Assembly: GCF_008370685.1 (NCBI RefSeq)
Contig: NZ_VTZU01000018.1
Location: 32,189-96,188 of the forward strand
DNA from: Aquimarina sp. RZ0
GTDB taxonomy: Bacteria; Bacteroidota; Bacteroidia; Flavobacteriales; Flavobacteriaceae
DNA length: 64,000 nt
Reading direction: 5' to 3'
Part shown: positions 21,463 through 30,684 of the stretch, piece after piece
Layout: each line of letters starts with the position of its first letter
Position numbering within the stretch: the stretch's first letter is position 1
Notes under the pieces: model-generated
What the model saw: only the letters and a program-made list of their open reading frames with translations
Told to the model about the DNA's origin: nothing
Database searches by the model: none
Translations under genes and position numbers: made by a program

Positions 21463-22287
21463 TTAATAATATTTAAAAATTAGTTGACTTAATTGATCCC
21501 CATTTTGATTAAAAACAGTCTCTTTGATTGGATAATTTCTGTTATTGTATTCTAGGACAATTTTATTGTTTGATTGAGGGACATTTATTCGGTTATTAGA
21601 CCCTAAGTCAGATAACATAGTTGTTAAAGAACCAGAGTAAGTGCGTTCTAAGATTTTATTAATAAAATTAATTTTGTCACCTTCTGCTCTAGGGTTTCTT
21701 CTGTTATCATATTTATAAGTGCCTGATTTATTAAGAAAATCTTCTCCAATAGATATGATATTTTTGTGCAGATTTCCATTAATATATATATAGCTTTCTT
21801 CAAAAACAATTTCCTCAGAGCTTAAATTTATAGTTTGAAATCTTTTTAAAACTTCATAAGTATCATCTTCAAATGTGAAAACGAATTTATGTTCTTGGTT
21901 TTCGGTAGTTATTATATTTGAATCATATGAATAAATTAACACGGGTTCTTCATATTGGTTATTAGAAGACGGTTTAATTTTTATTATTTTACCTGATTCG
22001 TCATAAACATATTCTCTAATTCTTTCGGTTTGCCCTAATAAAGAAAAATAGGTGGATCTTCTATTTTTTTCATTATAAGTTATATCGAAAGTCACTAAAC
22101 TATCTTCGTTATTAATAGATTGATTATTTACAAATTGTCCTTTCTCATTATATTTAGAATGGGATGTTTCGGATTCAATTTTTTTAAGTATCAACGGGTC
22201 ATCATTAAATGATCCATCATTACTATCACAAGACAATAGTAAAGTAATAATGAAAAAAGTTATTAATGTCTTTATGTGTATCTTCAT
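21463..22287 (-). CDS. Hypothetical lipoprotein
   Basis: 274 residues. The N-terminus is a lipoprotein signal ending LLSC (Cys20). The rest contains short YxYDxxG-like repeats (EYVYDESGKIIKI, TYKYDNRRNP, LEYNNRNYPIKE), resembling the YD/RHS-like strand repeats common in Bacteroidota lipoproteins. The function is unknown. It starts 15 bp after miaB and ends 5 bp before the sigma-54 activator, so it is a member of that operon. Confidence 0.8.
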   Translation of the reverse strand: MKIHIKTLITFFIITLLLSCDSNDGSFNDDPLILKKIESETSHSKYNEKGQFVNNQSINNEDSLVTFDITYNEKNRRSTYFSLLGQTERIREYVYDESGKIIKIKPSSNNQYEEPVLIYSYDSNIITTENQEHKFVFTFEDDTYEVLKRFQTINLSSEEIVFEESYIYINGNLHKNIISIGEDFLNKSGTYKYDNRRNPRAEGDKINFINKILERTYSGSLTTMLSDLGSNNRINVPQSNNKIVLEYNNRNYPIKETVFNQNGDQLSQLIFKYY

Positions 22288-22302
22288 TCTTAAGGATAAT
22301 TA

Positions 22303-23748
22303 TTAGTTGTTTTTAGAATACCCAACTGCTTCTCCGAGTAAAGTTGCACTGGTGCACTGATCAATCCGTACCATTACAAAATCACCAATGTTATATGTTT
22401 CTTTAGGAAAAATTGCAACTATATTTTTTGTAGTTCTTCCGCTCCAATGCAGCGCTGATTTTTTGGACTCTTTTTCTATTAATACTTCAAAAGTTTGTCC
22501 TATATATGATTCGTGTCTATAGGCACAATGTTTACGTTGTAGGGCGATTACTTCTGCAAGTCTTCTTTTCTTAACTTCTTCGGGCACATCATCCTCTAAT
22601 TTTCGTTCTGCAAGTGTGCCAGGTCTTTCAGAATAAGCATACATATATCCGTGCTCATATTTTATTTGTTCTAATAGCAATAATGTATCCTGATGATCTT
22701 CTTCGGTTTCTGTTGGGAAACCGATGATCATATCTTGTGTGATTGAGCAATCAGGAATTATTTTTTTGATATTGTCAACTAGATCAATGTATTCTTGTCT
22801 GGTGTGTAAACGATTCATTTCTTTCAAGATTCGGTCACTACCGCTTTGTATAGGGAGATGAATATGTTTGCAAATGTTTTTATGTTTTGCCATTACCTTG
22901 ATAACAGCTAATGTCATATCTTGAGGATTAGAAGTCGAGAAGCGTATACGTAGTTTTGGATATTTCTCAGCAACCATATCTAATAACTTTGCAAAGTTTG
23001 TTGAGGTAGCTTTCTGAAAGTCACTAGCTTTATCAAAATCTTTTTTCAGACCACCGCCATACCATAAATAACTATCCACATTCTGCCCGAGTAACGTAAT
23101 CTCTTTAAAATTTGAAAGTACCAGATCATCTATTTCTTTTAAGATACTTTGGGGATCCCGACTTCGTTCTCTACCTCTGGTAAAGGGTACTACGCAAAAG
23201 GTACACATATTATCACAGCCTCTGGTAATAGATACAAAAGCGGATACACCATTGCTTTGTAATCTTACTGGAGAAATATCTCCATAAGTTTCTTCTTTTG
23301 ACAGTACAACATTTACTGCATTTCTACCTGCATCTACTTCTTCAATCAAATTTGGTAAATCTTTATAAGCATCAGGACCTACAACCAGATCTACAATTTT
23401 TTCTTCTTCCAGAAATTTACTTTTCAAGCGTTCTGCCATACATCCCAAAACACCTACTTTCATCTTTGGGTTTGTTCTTTTTACAGCATTGTATTTTTCC
23501 AGACGTTTCCTAACCGTTAATTCTGCTTTTTCACGGATAGAGCAAGTGTTAACCAGAACCAGATCTGCATCTTCTAGATTTTGAGTGGTGTTAAAACCCT
23601 CTTTAGCTAAAATCGAAGCTACAATTTCACTATCACTAAAATTCATCTGGCAACCATAACTTTCGATAAAAAGTTTGCGGCTATTTCCTTCTTTTTTTTC
23701 TAAGGACAGCGCTTGCCCCTGAACATTTTCATCAATAATCTTCTCCAT
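22303..23748 (-). CDS. miaB: MiaB, tRNA-2-methylthio-N6-dimethylallyladenosine synthase
   Basis: 481 residues. N-terminal UPF0004 domain with the auxiliary-cluster cysteines Cys33 (YGCQMN), Cys69 (VNTCSI) and Cys103 (LGCMAE). The radical SAM core has Cys178, Cys182 and Cys185 (RGCDNMCTFCVVPFTRGRE). A C-terminal TRAM domain binds tRNA. It adds a methylthio group to i6A37 of tRNAs. Leads the operon that runs to secG. A ~20-residue N-terminal extension precedes the conserved core, so an internal start is possible. Confidence 0.95.
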   Translation of the reverse strand: MEKIIDENVQGQALSLEKKEGNSRKLFIESYGCQMNFSDSEIVASILAKEGFNTTQNLEDADLVLVNTCSIREKAELTVRKRLEKYNAVKRTNPKMKVGVLGCMAERLKSKFLEEEKIVDLVVGPDAYKDLPNLIEEVDAGRNAVNVVLSKEETYGDISPVRLQSNGVSAFVSITRGCDNMCTFCVVPFTRGRERSRDPQSILKEIDDLVLSNFKEITLLGQNVDSYLWYGGGLKKDFDKASDFQKATSTNFAKLLDMVAEKYPKLRIRFSTSNPQDMTLAVIKVMAKHKNICKHIHLPIQSGSDRILKEMNRLHTRQEYIDLVDNIKKIIPDCSITQDMIIGFPTETEEDHQDTLLLLEQIKYEHGYMYAYSERPGTLAERKLEDDVPEEVKKRRLAEVIALQRKHCAYRHESYIGQTFEVLIEKESKKSALHWSGRTTKNIVAIFPKETYNIGDFVMVRIDQCTSATLLGEAVGYSKNN

Positions 23749-23881
23749 TGTATACTGATATCCTTGCAGATTTAATTCAAATAGTGTGCAAAGATACTCT
23801 TTAAAACAATATATGACAAAGTGACAGGGTTATATTTCCTTAAATATATATCTTTAATAAAATTAATTAATTAAATCGCGT

Positions 23882-24664
23882 ATGAATTCTAATCAACTCA
23901 TGGAGAAAATTGAAAATAGCAACCCAATAGATTTTGGTAACATTTTCAATAAAAGCATTGAATTATTTAAAAAAGTATGGCTACAAGGGTTTGTTCATTT
24001 GCTCCTTTCTATGGTCATTGTGCTACCCTTAATTTTTGTAATGTATATTCCTGTAATTGCACTAGTTGGATTAACTGGTTTTGAAGAGTCTTATGGAGAG
24101 TATCCCAGTCAATTTGAAGAATTGTCTATAGGGTTGGCTATTTTATTTATAGTGTTAGTAATTGTAGTTTCTATGATTGCTTCAGCATTTCAATTCGGAA
24201 TTACCGCTCATTTTTATCGCGTTTGTAAACAAGTGGATTTGGGTGAAAACGAAAGCTCCGGATACTTCATGTTTTTCAAAGGAAAATATTTGGGAAAGAT
24301 TCTTGGGTTAGCGATAGCTACCTTTGGGATATCATTATTGGCTACCTTATTGTGTTTTATTCCTCTGTTTTATGTAATTGTTCCTTTACAGTTGTTAGGT
24401 GTTTTATTTGCTTTTAATCCTGATATAAATACTTCAGATTTAATTAAATCAAGTTTTAAATTAGGAAATAAAATTTGGTTAATAGCATTTTTGTTGATTA
24501 TTATATCTTCTGTTTTAGCCGAATTTGTGGGGCTGATTATGTGTGGAGTAGGTATATTTTTTACAGTTTCTTTTGTCTATTTACCAGTGTATTTTATGTA
24601 TAAGGACACGATTGGTTTCCAAAATACTAATGAGATGGATACTCGGGATAATGTAAGTATGTAA
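23882..24664 (+). CDS. Multi-pass membrane protein, function unknown
   Basis: 260 residues with about five or six hydrophobic helices (first at ~38-63). It resembles a family of flavobacterial integral membrane proteins with glycerophosphodiesterase-membrane-domain-like topology. No catalytic motif was recognised. Divergent from miaB and about 100 bp before topA. Confidence 0.75.
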   Translation: MNSNQLMEKIENSNPIDFGNIFNKSIELFKKVWLQGFVHLLLSMVIVLPLIFVMYIPVIALVGLTGFEESYGEYPSQFEELSIGLAILFIVLVIVVSMIASAFQFGITAHFYRVCKQVDLGENESSGYFMFFKGKYLGKILGLAIATFGISLLATLLCFIPLFYVIVPLQLLGVLFAFNPDINTSDLIKSSFKLGNKIWLIAFLLIIISSVLAEFVGLIMCGVGIFFTVSFVYLPVYFMYKDTIGFQNTNEMDTRDNVSM

Positions 24665-24723
24665 TAAAGAAGGCAACTTTATTAGGATATAATATTTTTA
24701 CTATAAATTTTCACGAAAAAATT

Positions 24724-24751
24724 TTGGTGTCAAAAAATTCATATACTTTTG
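24724..24751 (+). promoter_or_regulatory. Bacteroidota-type promoter of topA
   Basis: TTG at 24724-24726 and TACTTTTG at 24744-24751, a perfect TAnnTTTG -7 box with a 17-bp spacer. The topA start codon follows 20 bp later, implying a short leader. Confidence 0.5.
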
Positions 24752-24771
24752 TTCTCTGAAAATTAAGGATT

Positions 24772-27276
24772 ATGGCTAAGAATTTAGTGATTGTAGAGTC
24801 ACCAGCTAAGGCAAAGACAATAGAAAAGTTTCTTGGAAAAGAATACATCGTTGCCTCTAGTTTTGGACATATTGCAGATTTACCTGCAAAAGAGCTTGGA
24901 GTTGATGTTGAAGAAGGTTTTAAACCTAAATATATAGTCTCAAAAGATAAGAAAGATGTTGTAAAGAAGTTGAAGGATCTTTCTAAAAAAGCAGAAATGG
25001 TTTGGCTGGCTAGTGATGAGGATCGAGAAGGAGAAGCGATTGCCTGGCACTTGGCAGAAGCATTAAAATTAGATGAAAAGAGAACCAGAAGAATTGTTTT
25101 TCATGAGATTACAAAAAAAGCGATTCTTAAAGCAATTGAGAATCCAAGGGCAATTGATTACAATCTGGTTAATGCACAGCAAGCCAGGCGTGTTCTGGAT
25201 AGATTGGTGGGATACGAATTGTCTCCTGTTTTATGGAGAAAGGTAAAAGGAGGTCTGTCTGCGGGTAGAGTACAGTCTGTGTCAGTACGTTTGATTGTAG
25301 AAAGAGAGCGTAAAATAGTAGGATTTAAGCCTGTTGCGTCTTATAGAATTGATGCAGAGTTTGCAAATGAAAAAGGAAAATCTTTCAAAGCAAAACTTCC
25401 TAAGAATTTCCCTACTAAAGCTGCTGCAGAAGATTTTTTAAAGAATAATATTGGCGCAGCATTTCGGGTTGCCGACCTTACTACAAAACCAGCAAAAAAA
25501 TCTCCGGCACCACCATTTACAACATCCACATTGCAGCAAGAAGCATCTCGAAAATTATATTTTTCTGTTAGTAAGACTATGACCATGGCGCAGCGCTTAT
25601 ATGAAGCCGGGTTAATTACATACATGAGAACGGACAGTGTAAATTTGTCTGGAGAGGCTCAGAATGGAGCGAAAGCAGAAATTTTATCCGCATACGGAGA
25701 AGAATATAGTAACCCTAAGCAATATAAAGGTAAGGCAAAAGGGGCTCAAGAAGCTCACGAAGCCATCAGGCCTACTGATTTCTCAAGACATACCGTTCCT
25801 GCAGAGTATGATCAGCAAAGATTGTATGAATTAATATGGAAAAGAGCCATTGCTTCTCAAATGAGCGATGCGCAATTAGAAAGAACAAATGTTAAAATCG
25901 GTGCGGATACACATAAGGAGCATTTTACTGCTAATGGTGAGGTCATCAAATTTGAAGGCTTTTTAAAAGTATACTTAGAAGGAAGTGATGATGAAGATGA
26001 AGAGCAAAGTGGAATTCTTCCTGCGATGAGGGTGTCAGAAAAATTATTTAATAAGTATATTTCGGCTACAGAAAGATTTACAAGACCGCCAAGCAGATAT
26101 TCTGAAGCTGCTTTGGTTAAAAAATTGGAAGAATTAGGGATAGGTCGTCCATCTACTTATGCACCTACGATATCTACGATTCAGAATAGAAAATATATAG
26201 AAAAAGGTTCTAAAGAAGGAGAAGATCGTGCCTATATCCAGATGGTACTTTCTGGAGAAGCTATACAAGAGAAAGGTCTGACAGAAAAAATAGGGAGTGA
26301 TAAAGGGAAATTAATCCCTACAGATGTTGGCATGGTTGTGAATGATTTCTTGGTGAATCATTTTTCATCAATATTAGATTATAATTTCACAGCAAAAGTA
26401 GAACAGGACTTTGATGGTATAGCAGAAGGGAATGAAGACTGGACTCAGGTGATGAAGGAGTTTTATGAGGAATTTCATCCTAGAGTTGAAGATGTGTCTC
26501 AGAATGCTGATCGAGAAGTGGGTGAAAGAATTTTGGGAGAAGATCCAGATTCAGGAAAACCTGTAAGTGTGCGTTTGGGTAAATTTGGTGCAATGGTTCA
26601 GATTGGTACAGCAGAAGATGAGGATAAACCAAAATTTGCAAGTTTAGGTCCAGGACAGACTTTGAGTAGTATCACTTTTCAGGAGGCAATGGATTTATTC
26701 CAACTGCCAAAAGAGTTGGGGGTGTATAAAGAAGAAACGATTATTGTTAGTAATGGTCGTTTTGGTCCGTATATTCGTTTTGGCGATAAATTTGTTTCCT
26801 TAGAAAAAGGAGAAGATCCTCTCAATACTTCATTAGATAGAGCGATTGAGTTGATTGACGCCAAAGAAAAAGCAGATGCACCTATATATATATATGAAAA
26901 TTTACCAGTTCAGAAAGGGACAGGGAGATTTGGTCCGTTTATTAAATGGAATAGCATGTTTATCAATGTGAACAAAAAGTATGATTTTGATAATCTTTCT
27001 GATCAGGATATCATCCAGTTGATTGAAGATAAAAAACAGAAAGAAATTGATAAAGTAATCCATAATTGGGAAGAAGATGGAATTCGTGTAGAGAAAGCAA
27101 GGTGGGGCAGAAGCAATATCATTCAGGGAAAAGTTAAGATTGAGCTTCCTAAAACTGTAGATGCGACTAAACTTACCTTGGATAAGGTTAAAGATCTTAT
27201 AGAGAAAAATGCTCCTAAGAAAAAAGCAGCAACAAAAAAGAAAACTACTAAAAAAAAGACCACTAAAAAGAAGTAA
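24772..27276 (+). CDS. topA: DNA topoisomerase I (type IA)
   Basis: 834 residues. The TOPRIM domain has Glu9 and the acidic triad region SDEDREGE (81-88). The active-site tyrosine is Tyr284 in GLITYMRTDS. C-terminal repeats of the topo_C_Rpt type replace the zinc fingers found in enterobacteria, and the protein ends in a lysine-rich tail of alternating Lys/Thr/Ala typical of Bacteroidota. It relaxes negatively supercoiled DNA. The next gene starts 5 bp after the stop. Confidence 0.97.
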   Translation: MAKNLVIVESPAKAKTIEKFLGKEYIVASSFGHIADLPAKELGVDVEEGFKPKYIVSKDKKDVVKKLKDLSKKAEMVWLASDEDREGEAIAWHLAEALKLDEKRTRRIVFHEITKKAILKAIENPRAIDYNLVNAQQARRVLDRLVGYELSPVLWRKVKGGLSAGRVQSVSVRLIVERERKIVGFKPVASYRIDAEFANEKGKSFKAKLPKNFPTKAAAEDFLKNNIGAAFRVADLTTKPAKKSPAPPFTTSTLQQEASRKLYFSVSKTMTMAQRLYEAGLITYMRTDSVNLSGEAQNGAKAEILSAYGEEYSNPKQYKGKAKGAQEAHEAIRPTDFSRHTVPAEYDQQRLYELIWKRAIASQMSDAQLERTNVKIGADTHKEHFTANGEVIKFEGFLKVYLEGSDDEDEEQSGILPAMRVSEKLFNKYISATERFTRPPSRYSEAALVKKLEELGIGRPSTYAPTISTIQNRKYIEKGSKEGEDRAYIQMVLSGEAIQEKGLTEKIGSDKGKLIPTDVGMVVNDFLVNHFSSILDYNFTAKVEQDFDGIAEGNEDWTQVMKEFYEEFHPRVEDVSQNADREVGERILGEDPDSGKPVSVRLGKFGAMVQIGTAEDEDKPKFASLGPGQTLSSITFQEAMDLFQLPKELGVYKEETIIVSNGRFGPYIRFGDKFVSLEKGEDPLNTSLDRAIELIDAKEKADAPIYIYENLPVQKGTGRFGPFIKWNSMFINVNKKYDFDNLSDQDIIQLIEDKKQKEIDKVIHNWEEDGIRVEKARWGRSNIIQGKVKIELPKTVDATKLTLDKVKDLIEKNAPKKKAATKKKTTKKKTTKKK

Positions 27277-27281
27277 AAAAT

Positions 27282-28445
27282 ATGTCTTTCGAATTTCTTT
27301 CTCCTGTTAGTGATGCGGTAGCTGATTATGTCAATTCAATTCAAGATCAATCTCTAGGAAAGCAAATTAAGATTCATACATCTGATACAGGTGTTCCTGA
27401 TTTGAGTAAAGCAGATCTTGCAATTATCGGTATAAAAGAAAATAGGAATGATGTCGATTTTTCTGGAGCAGAAATAGATTTTAGTGCAATACGTAAATCA
27501 TTGTATAGCCTGTATCCTGGAAACTGGCATACTTCTATTGTTGATTTGGGAGATATACATCCTGGAGAAGAAGTAGGTGATACATATTATTTGATGCAGG
27601 AAATTCTATCTACGCTTCTTCAAAAAAATATTATACCACTAATAATAGGAGGGAGTCAGGATTTAGTATATGCTCAGTATAGGGCTTTTGATATTTTAGA
27701 AAGAATGGTTAATCTGGTGAATGTGGATGGTAGATTTGATCTGGGGAACTCATCACAGCCAATTAAAAATAACTCTTTTATCGGTAAAATCATCGTAGAA
27801 CAACCTTATAATCTTTTTAACTATAGTAATATTGGATATCAGACTTATTATAACTCTCAAGAAGAAATAGATCTGATGGAGAAATTGTATTTTGATGCAT
27901 ATAGATTAGGAGAAGTAATATCAGATGTAACGATTGTGGAGCCTATAATGAGAGATGCTGATATTGTGGCAGTAGATCTTGGCGCGATGTCTTCTATGGG
28001 GTATAATCAGCACTTTGTGTCTCCCAATGGTTTTGATGGAAGGGAAATATGTGCAATTTCCAGATATGCGGGTATTAGTGATAAAGTAAAAAGTTTTGGA
28101 ATTTATGAATTTAAAAATTTTAAGGAAGAAGAGACTATATCTTTATTAATAGCACAAATAGTATGGTATTTCATAGAAGGTGTCAACTATAGATCTTATG
28201 AATTAGATATTAAGAATCAGGCAGGTACCCTTCATTATAATGTACCGGTAGAAGACGAAGTGTTGTCGTTTTATAAAAGTCATAAAACCGAAAGATGGTG
28301 GATAGAAATACCTTTTATTTCATCTGGCAATAATAAATTGAAAAGACACACGTTATTACCTTGCACATACAACGATTATGAGCGTGCTTGTAATCAAGAA
28401 ATACCTGAAAGATGGTATAAAGCAAAACGAAAAAACGAAGTTTAA
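27282..28445 (+). CDS. Arginase/formimidoylglutamase-fold protein with degraded metal site
   Basis: 387 residues, ureohydrolase fold. The usual manganese ligands are altered. The GGxH motif reads GGSQ (Q for H), the DAHxD motif reads DGRFD (R for H), and the final DxDxxDP motif reads DLGAMSS (second Asp lost). At least three ligands of the binuclear site are missing, so the hydrolase activity normally expected of the family is unlikely. It lies between topA (5 bp) and gldK (110 bp). This neighbourhood is common in flavobacteria, so a structural or regulatory role is possible; annotation as an active formimidoylglutamase would be misleading. Confidence 0.75.
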   Translation: MSFEFLSPVSDAVADYVNSIQDQSLGKQIKIHTSDTGVPDLSKADLAIIGIKENRNDVDFSGAEIDFSAIRKSLYSLYPGNWHTSIVDLGDIHPGEEVGDTYYLMQEILSTLLQKNIIPLIIGGSQDLVYAQYRAFDILERMVNLVNVDGRFDLGNSSQPIKNNSFIGKIIVEQPYNLFNYSNIGYQTYYNSQEEIDLMEKLYFDAYRLGEVISDVTIVEPIMRDADIVAVDLGAMSSMGYNQHFVSPNGFDGREICAISRYAGISDKVKSFGIYEFKNFKEEETISLLIAQIVWYFIEGVNYRSYELDIKNQAGTLHYNVPVEDEVLSFYKSHKTERWWIEIPFISSGNNKLKRHTLLPCTYNDYERACNQEIPERWYKAKRKNEV

Positions 28446-28486
28446 CATTTTTATTAGGGAGATTTAAGGTTTTTTTTGGAAAAAAA

Positions 28487-28517
28487 TTGTTTTTCTGAAA
28501 ATAAATAAATAGGTTTA
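28487..28517 (+). promoter_or_regulatory. Possible promoter of the gldKLMN operon
   Basis: TTG at 28487-28489 and TAGGTTTA at 28510-28517 (one mismatch to TAnnTTTG), spaced by 20 bp, about 40 bp before the gldK start. Confidence 0.4.
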
Positions 28518-28555
28518 CCAACTTAAATCTCAAAGATCTTAACCTAAAACACGTT

Positions 28556-29923
28556 ATGAAGAAATTTGTATCACTCTTTGCTATTATAGCAATGCTCTAC
28601 AGTTGTGGTGGCGGAAGTCGCGGAGAACTTGTCGGAGTAAAAGGGAAAAAATGGCATCCGGAGAAACCGTATGGAATGGCACTCATCCCCGGAGGATCAT
28701 TCATTATGGGTAAATCCGATGATGACAAAGCTGCGCTCGCAAACGCGCCAACAAAAACAGTTACTGTTCGATCTTTTTACATGGACGAGACTGAAGTTAC
28801 TAATAGTGAATACAGACAGTTTGTTCGTTGGGTTCGCGATTCTACAGTTAGAATGAAACTCGCGATTATGGCAGACGATCTTGGCAAAGCCCCTGGTGAT
28901 GATGGTATCGGGGAATATGCATTCTTAGATGCCAACACAGAGGACATGTCTGTTTACGAGAAATATGTGTATGACAACTATACTGGTATAGGAGAAACAG
29001 GTTATGAAGGGAGAAAACTCAACAAAGATATAGATATCGAGTGGGATGTTGAAGATTATCCTGATGAATTCTATACAGAAGTTATGGATACTCTTTATAT
29101 TCCTTTGGAGGAATCTTATAATGGTAGGCGTACTTTTGATGTAAGTAAATTTAAATTTAGATTTACTTGGATGGATATACAAGCTGCTGCACGTGCCAAA
29201 AAAGGAGGAAGAAAAGATTTTGTAAAAGAAGAAGTTATAGAAGTGTATCCAGATACGACAGTATGGATAAAAGATTTCAATTATTCTTATAATGAGCCAA
29301 TGCATAATGATTATTTCTGGCATAGTGCTTATGATGATTATCCGGTTGTAGGTGTTTCCTGGGAACAGGCAAAAGCCTTTTGTACTTGGAGAACTATAGA
29401 AAAAAATTCATATCAGAAAAAGCGTAACAAGGAGTTTGTTAATTATTTCAGATTGCCTACCGAGGCAGAATGGGAATATGCTGCTCGTGGCGGATTAGAA
29501 TCTGGAACGTACCCTTGGGGTGGTCCTTACGCTCTTAATGATAGAGGTTGCTTTTTGGCAAACTTTAAACCTCTTAGAGGAAACTATGCTGCTGATAATT
29601 TCTTATATACAGTAGAAGCCAAAACATTTGAGCCAAATGATTATAATCTTTATAATATGGCAGGTAATGTTTCTGAGTGGGTGCAGTCCTCTTATGACCC
29701 TGCATCTTATGAATATGTTTCATCAATGAACCCGAATGTTAATGATGATCAAAATAAACGAAAAGTTGTGCGAGGAGGATCTTGGAAAGATGTTGCTTAC
29801 TTCCTACAGGTAAGTACCAGAGATTACGAATACGCTGACTCTGCTAGAAGTTATATCGGATTCAGAACTGTACAGGATTATATGGGTACTGACGTAACTG
29901 GAGAAGATAATACTCAAAATTAA
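28556..29923 (+). CDS. gldK: T9SS lipoprotein GldK
   Basis: 455 residues. The lipoprotein signal ends LYSC (Cys17). The body is an FGE-sulfatase-like domain: PYGMALIPGGSFIMG at ~40-54, then LPTEAEWEYAARGG and YNMAGNVSEWV, then VVRGGSWKD. In the T9SS, GldK forms the periplasmic ring with GldN under the outer membrane and is needed for gliding and secretion. First gene of gldKLMN. The FGE-type active cysteines are not expected in this structural paralog. Confidence 0.96.
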   Translation: MKKFVSLFAIIAMLYSCGGGSRGELVGVKGKKWHPEKPYGMALIPGGSFIMGKSDDDKAALANAPTKTVTVRSFYMDETEVTNSEYRQFVRWVRDSTVRMKLAIMADDLGKAPGDDGIGEYAFLDANTEDMSVYEKYVYDNYTGIGETGYEGRKLNKDIDIEWDVEDYPDEFYTEVMDTLYIPLEESYNGRRTFDVSKFKFRFTWMDIQAAARAKKGGRKDFVKEEVIEVYPDTTVWIKDFNYSYNEPMHNDYFWHSAYDDYPVVGVSWEQAKAFCTWRTIEKNSYQKKRNKEFVNYFRLPTEAEWEYAARGGLESGTYPWGGPYALNDRGCFLANFKPLRGNYAADNFLYTVEAKTFEPNDYNLYNMAGNVSEWVQSSYDPASYEYVSSMNPNVNDDQNKRKVVRGGSWKDVAYFLQVSTRDYEYADSARSYIGFRTVQDYMGTDVTGEDNTQN

Positions 29924-30012
29924 GTTAAGTCCCAAAAGAATTCTATCAACTTAATTACTAACCTTTTTTATTTATTAATTTAAAATTTAAAAAAAAACTA
30001 AACACATTTATT

Positions 30013-30639
30013 ATGGCAAATTCAAAATCAAGCAAGAAGTTAATGAACATGGTATACGGTCTCGGAGCGGCTGTAGTAATCCTTGGGGCATTATTTAAAA
30101 TTATGCACTGGCCTTTAGGAAATGAAATGCTTATTGTTGGTTTGGTAACAGAGGCATTAGTATTTACCGTTTCTGCATTCGAACCAGTTGATGACGAGAT
30201 AGATTGGTCATTAGTATACCCAGAATTAGCTGGTGGTTCTAAAAAAGACAAAATAGAAAAAGAAACTCCAGAAGGATTGTTATCTAAAAAACTAGATGAT
30301 ATGCTTAAAGAAGCTAGATTAGATTCTAGTTTGATGAGTAGTCTTGGAGACAGTATTCGTAATTTTGAAGGAGCTGCAAAAAATATTTCTCCTACAGTAG
30401 ACGCAATTCAGGGTCAAAAGAAGTATAGTGAAGAGATGTCTAAAGCTGCAACTCAGTTAGAGTCTTTAAATAGTCTTTACAAAGTTCAGTTAGAGTCTTC
30501 TGCATCTCAAGCTGCTGCTAATCAAGCAATCGCTGATAATGCACAGAAGCTTAAAGATCAGATGGAAAGTCTTGCAAGTAACCTGTCTTCTCTTAATGGA
30601 GTATATGGTGGTATGTTAAGTGCTATGAATAGAAATTAG
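30013..30639 (+). CDS. gldL: T9SS inner-membrane motor protein GldL
   Basis: 208 residues with two N-terminal membrane helices (about 12-30 and 37-56), the KIMHWPLGNEM turn between them, and Glu47 in the second helix (GLVTEALVF), matching the glutamate known to be important for proton-driven motor function. A long cytoplasmic helical tail follows. With GldM it forms the 5:2 rotary-type motor. It starts 89 bp after gldK. Confidence 0.96.
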   Translation: MANSKSSKKLMNMVYGLGAAVVILGALFKIMHWPLGNEMLIVGLVTEALVFTVSAFEPVDDEIDWSLVYPELAGGSKKDKIEKETPEGLLSKKLDDMLKEARLDSSLMSSLGDSIRNFEGAAKNISPTVDAIQGQKKYSEEMSKAATQLESLNSLYKVQLESSASQAAANQAIADNAQKLKDQMESLASNLSSLNGVYGGMLSAMNRN

Positions 30640-30684
30640 TATTTAATTAATTAAAAAATAACTACCAAAATATAACATAATAAT

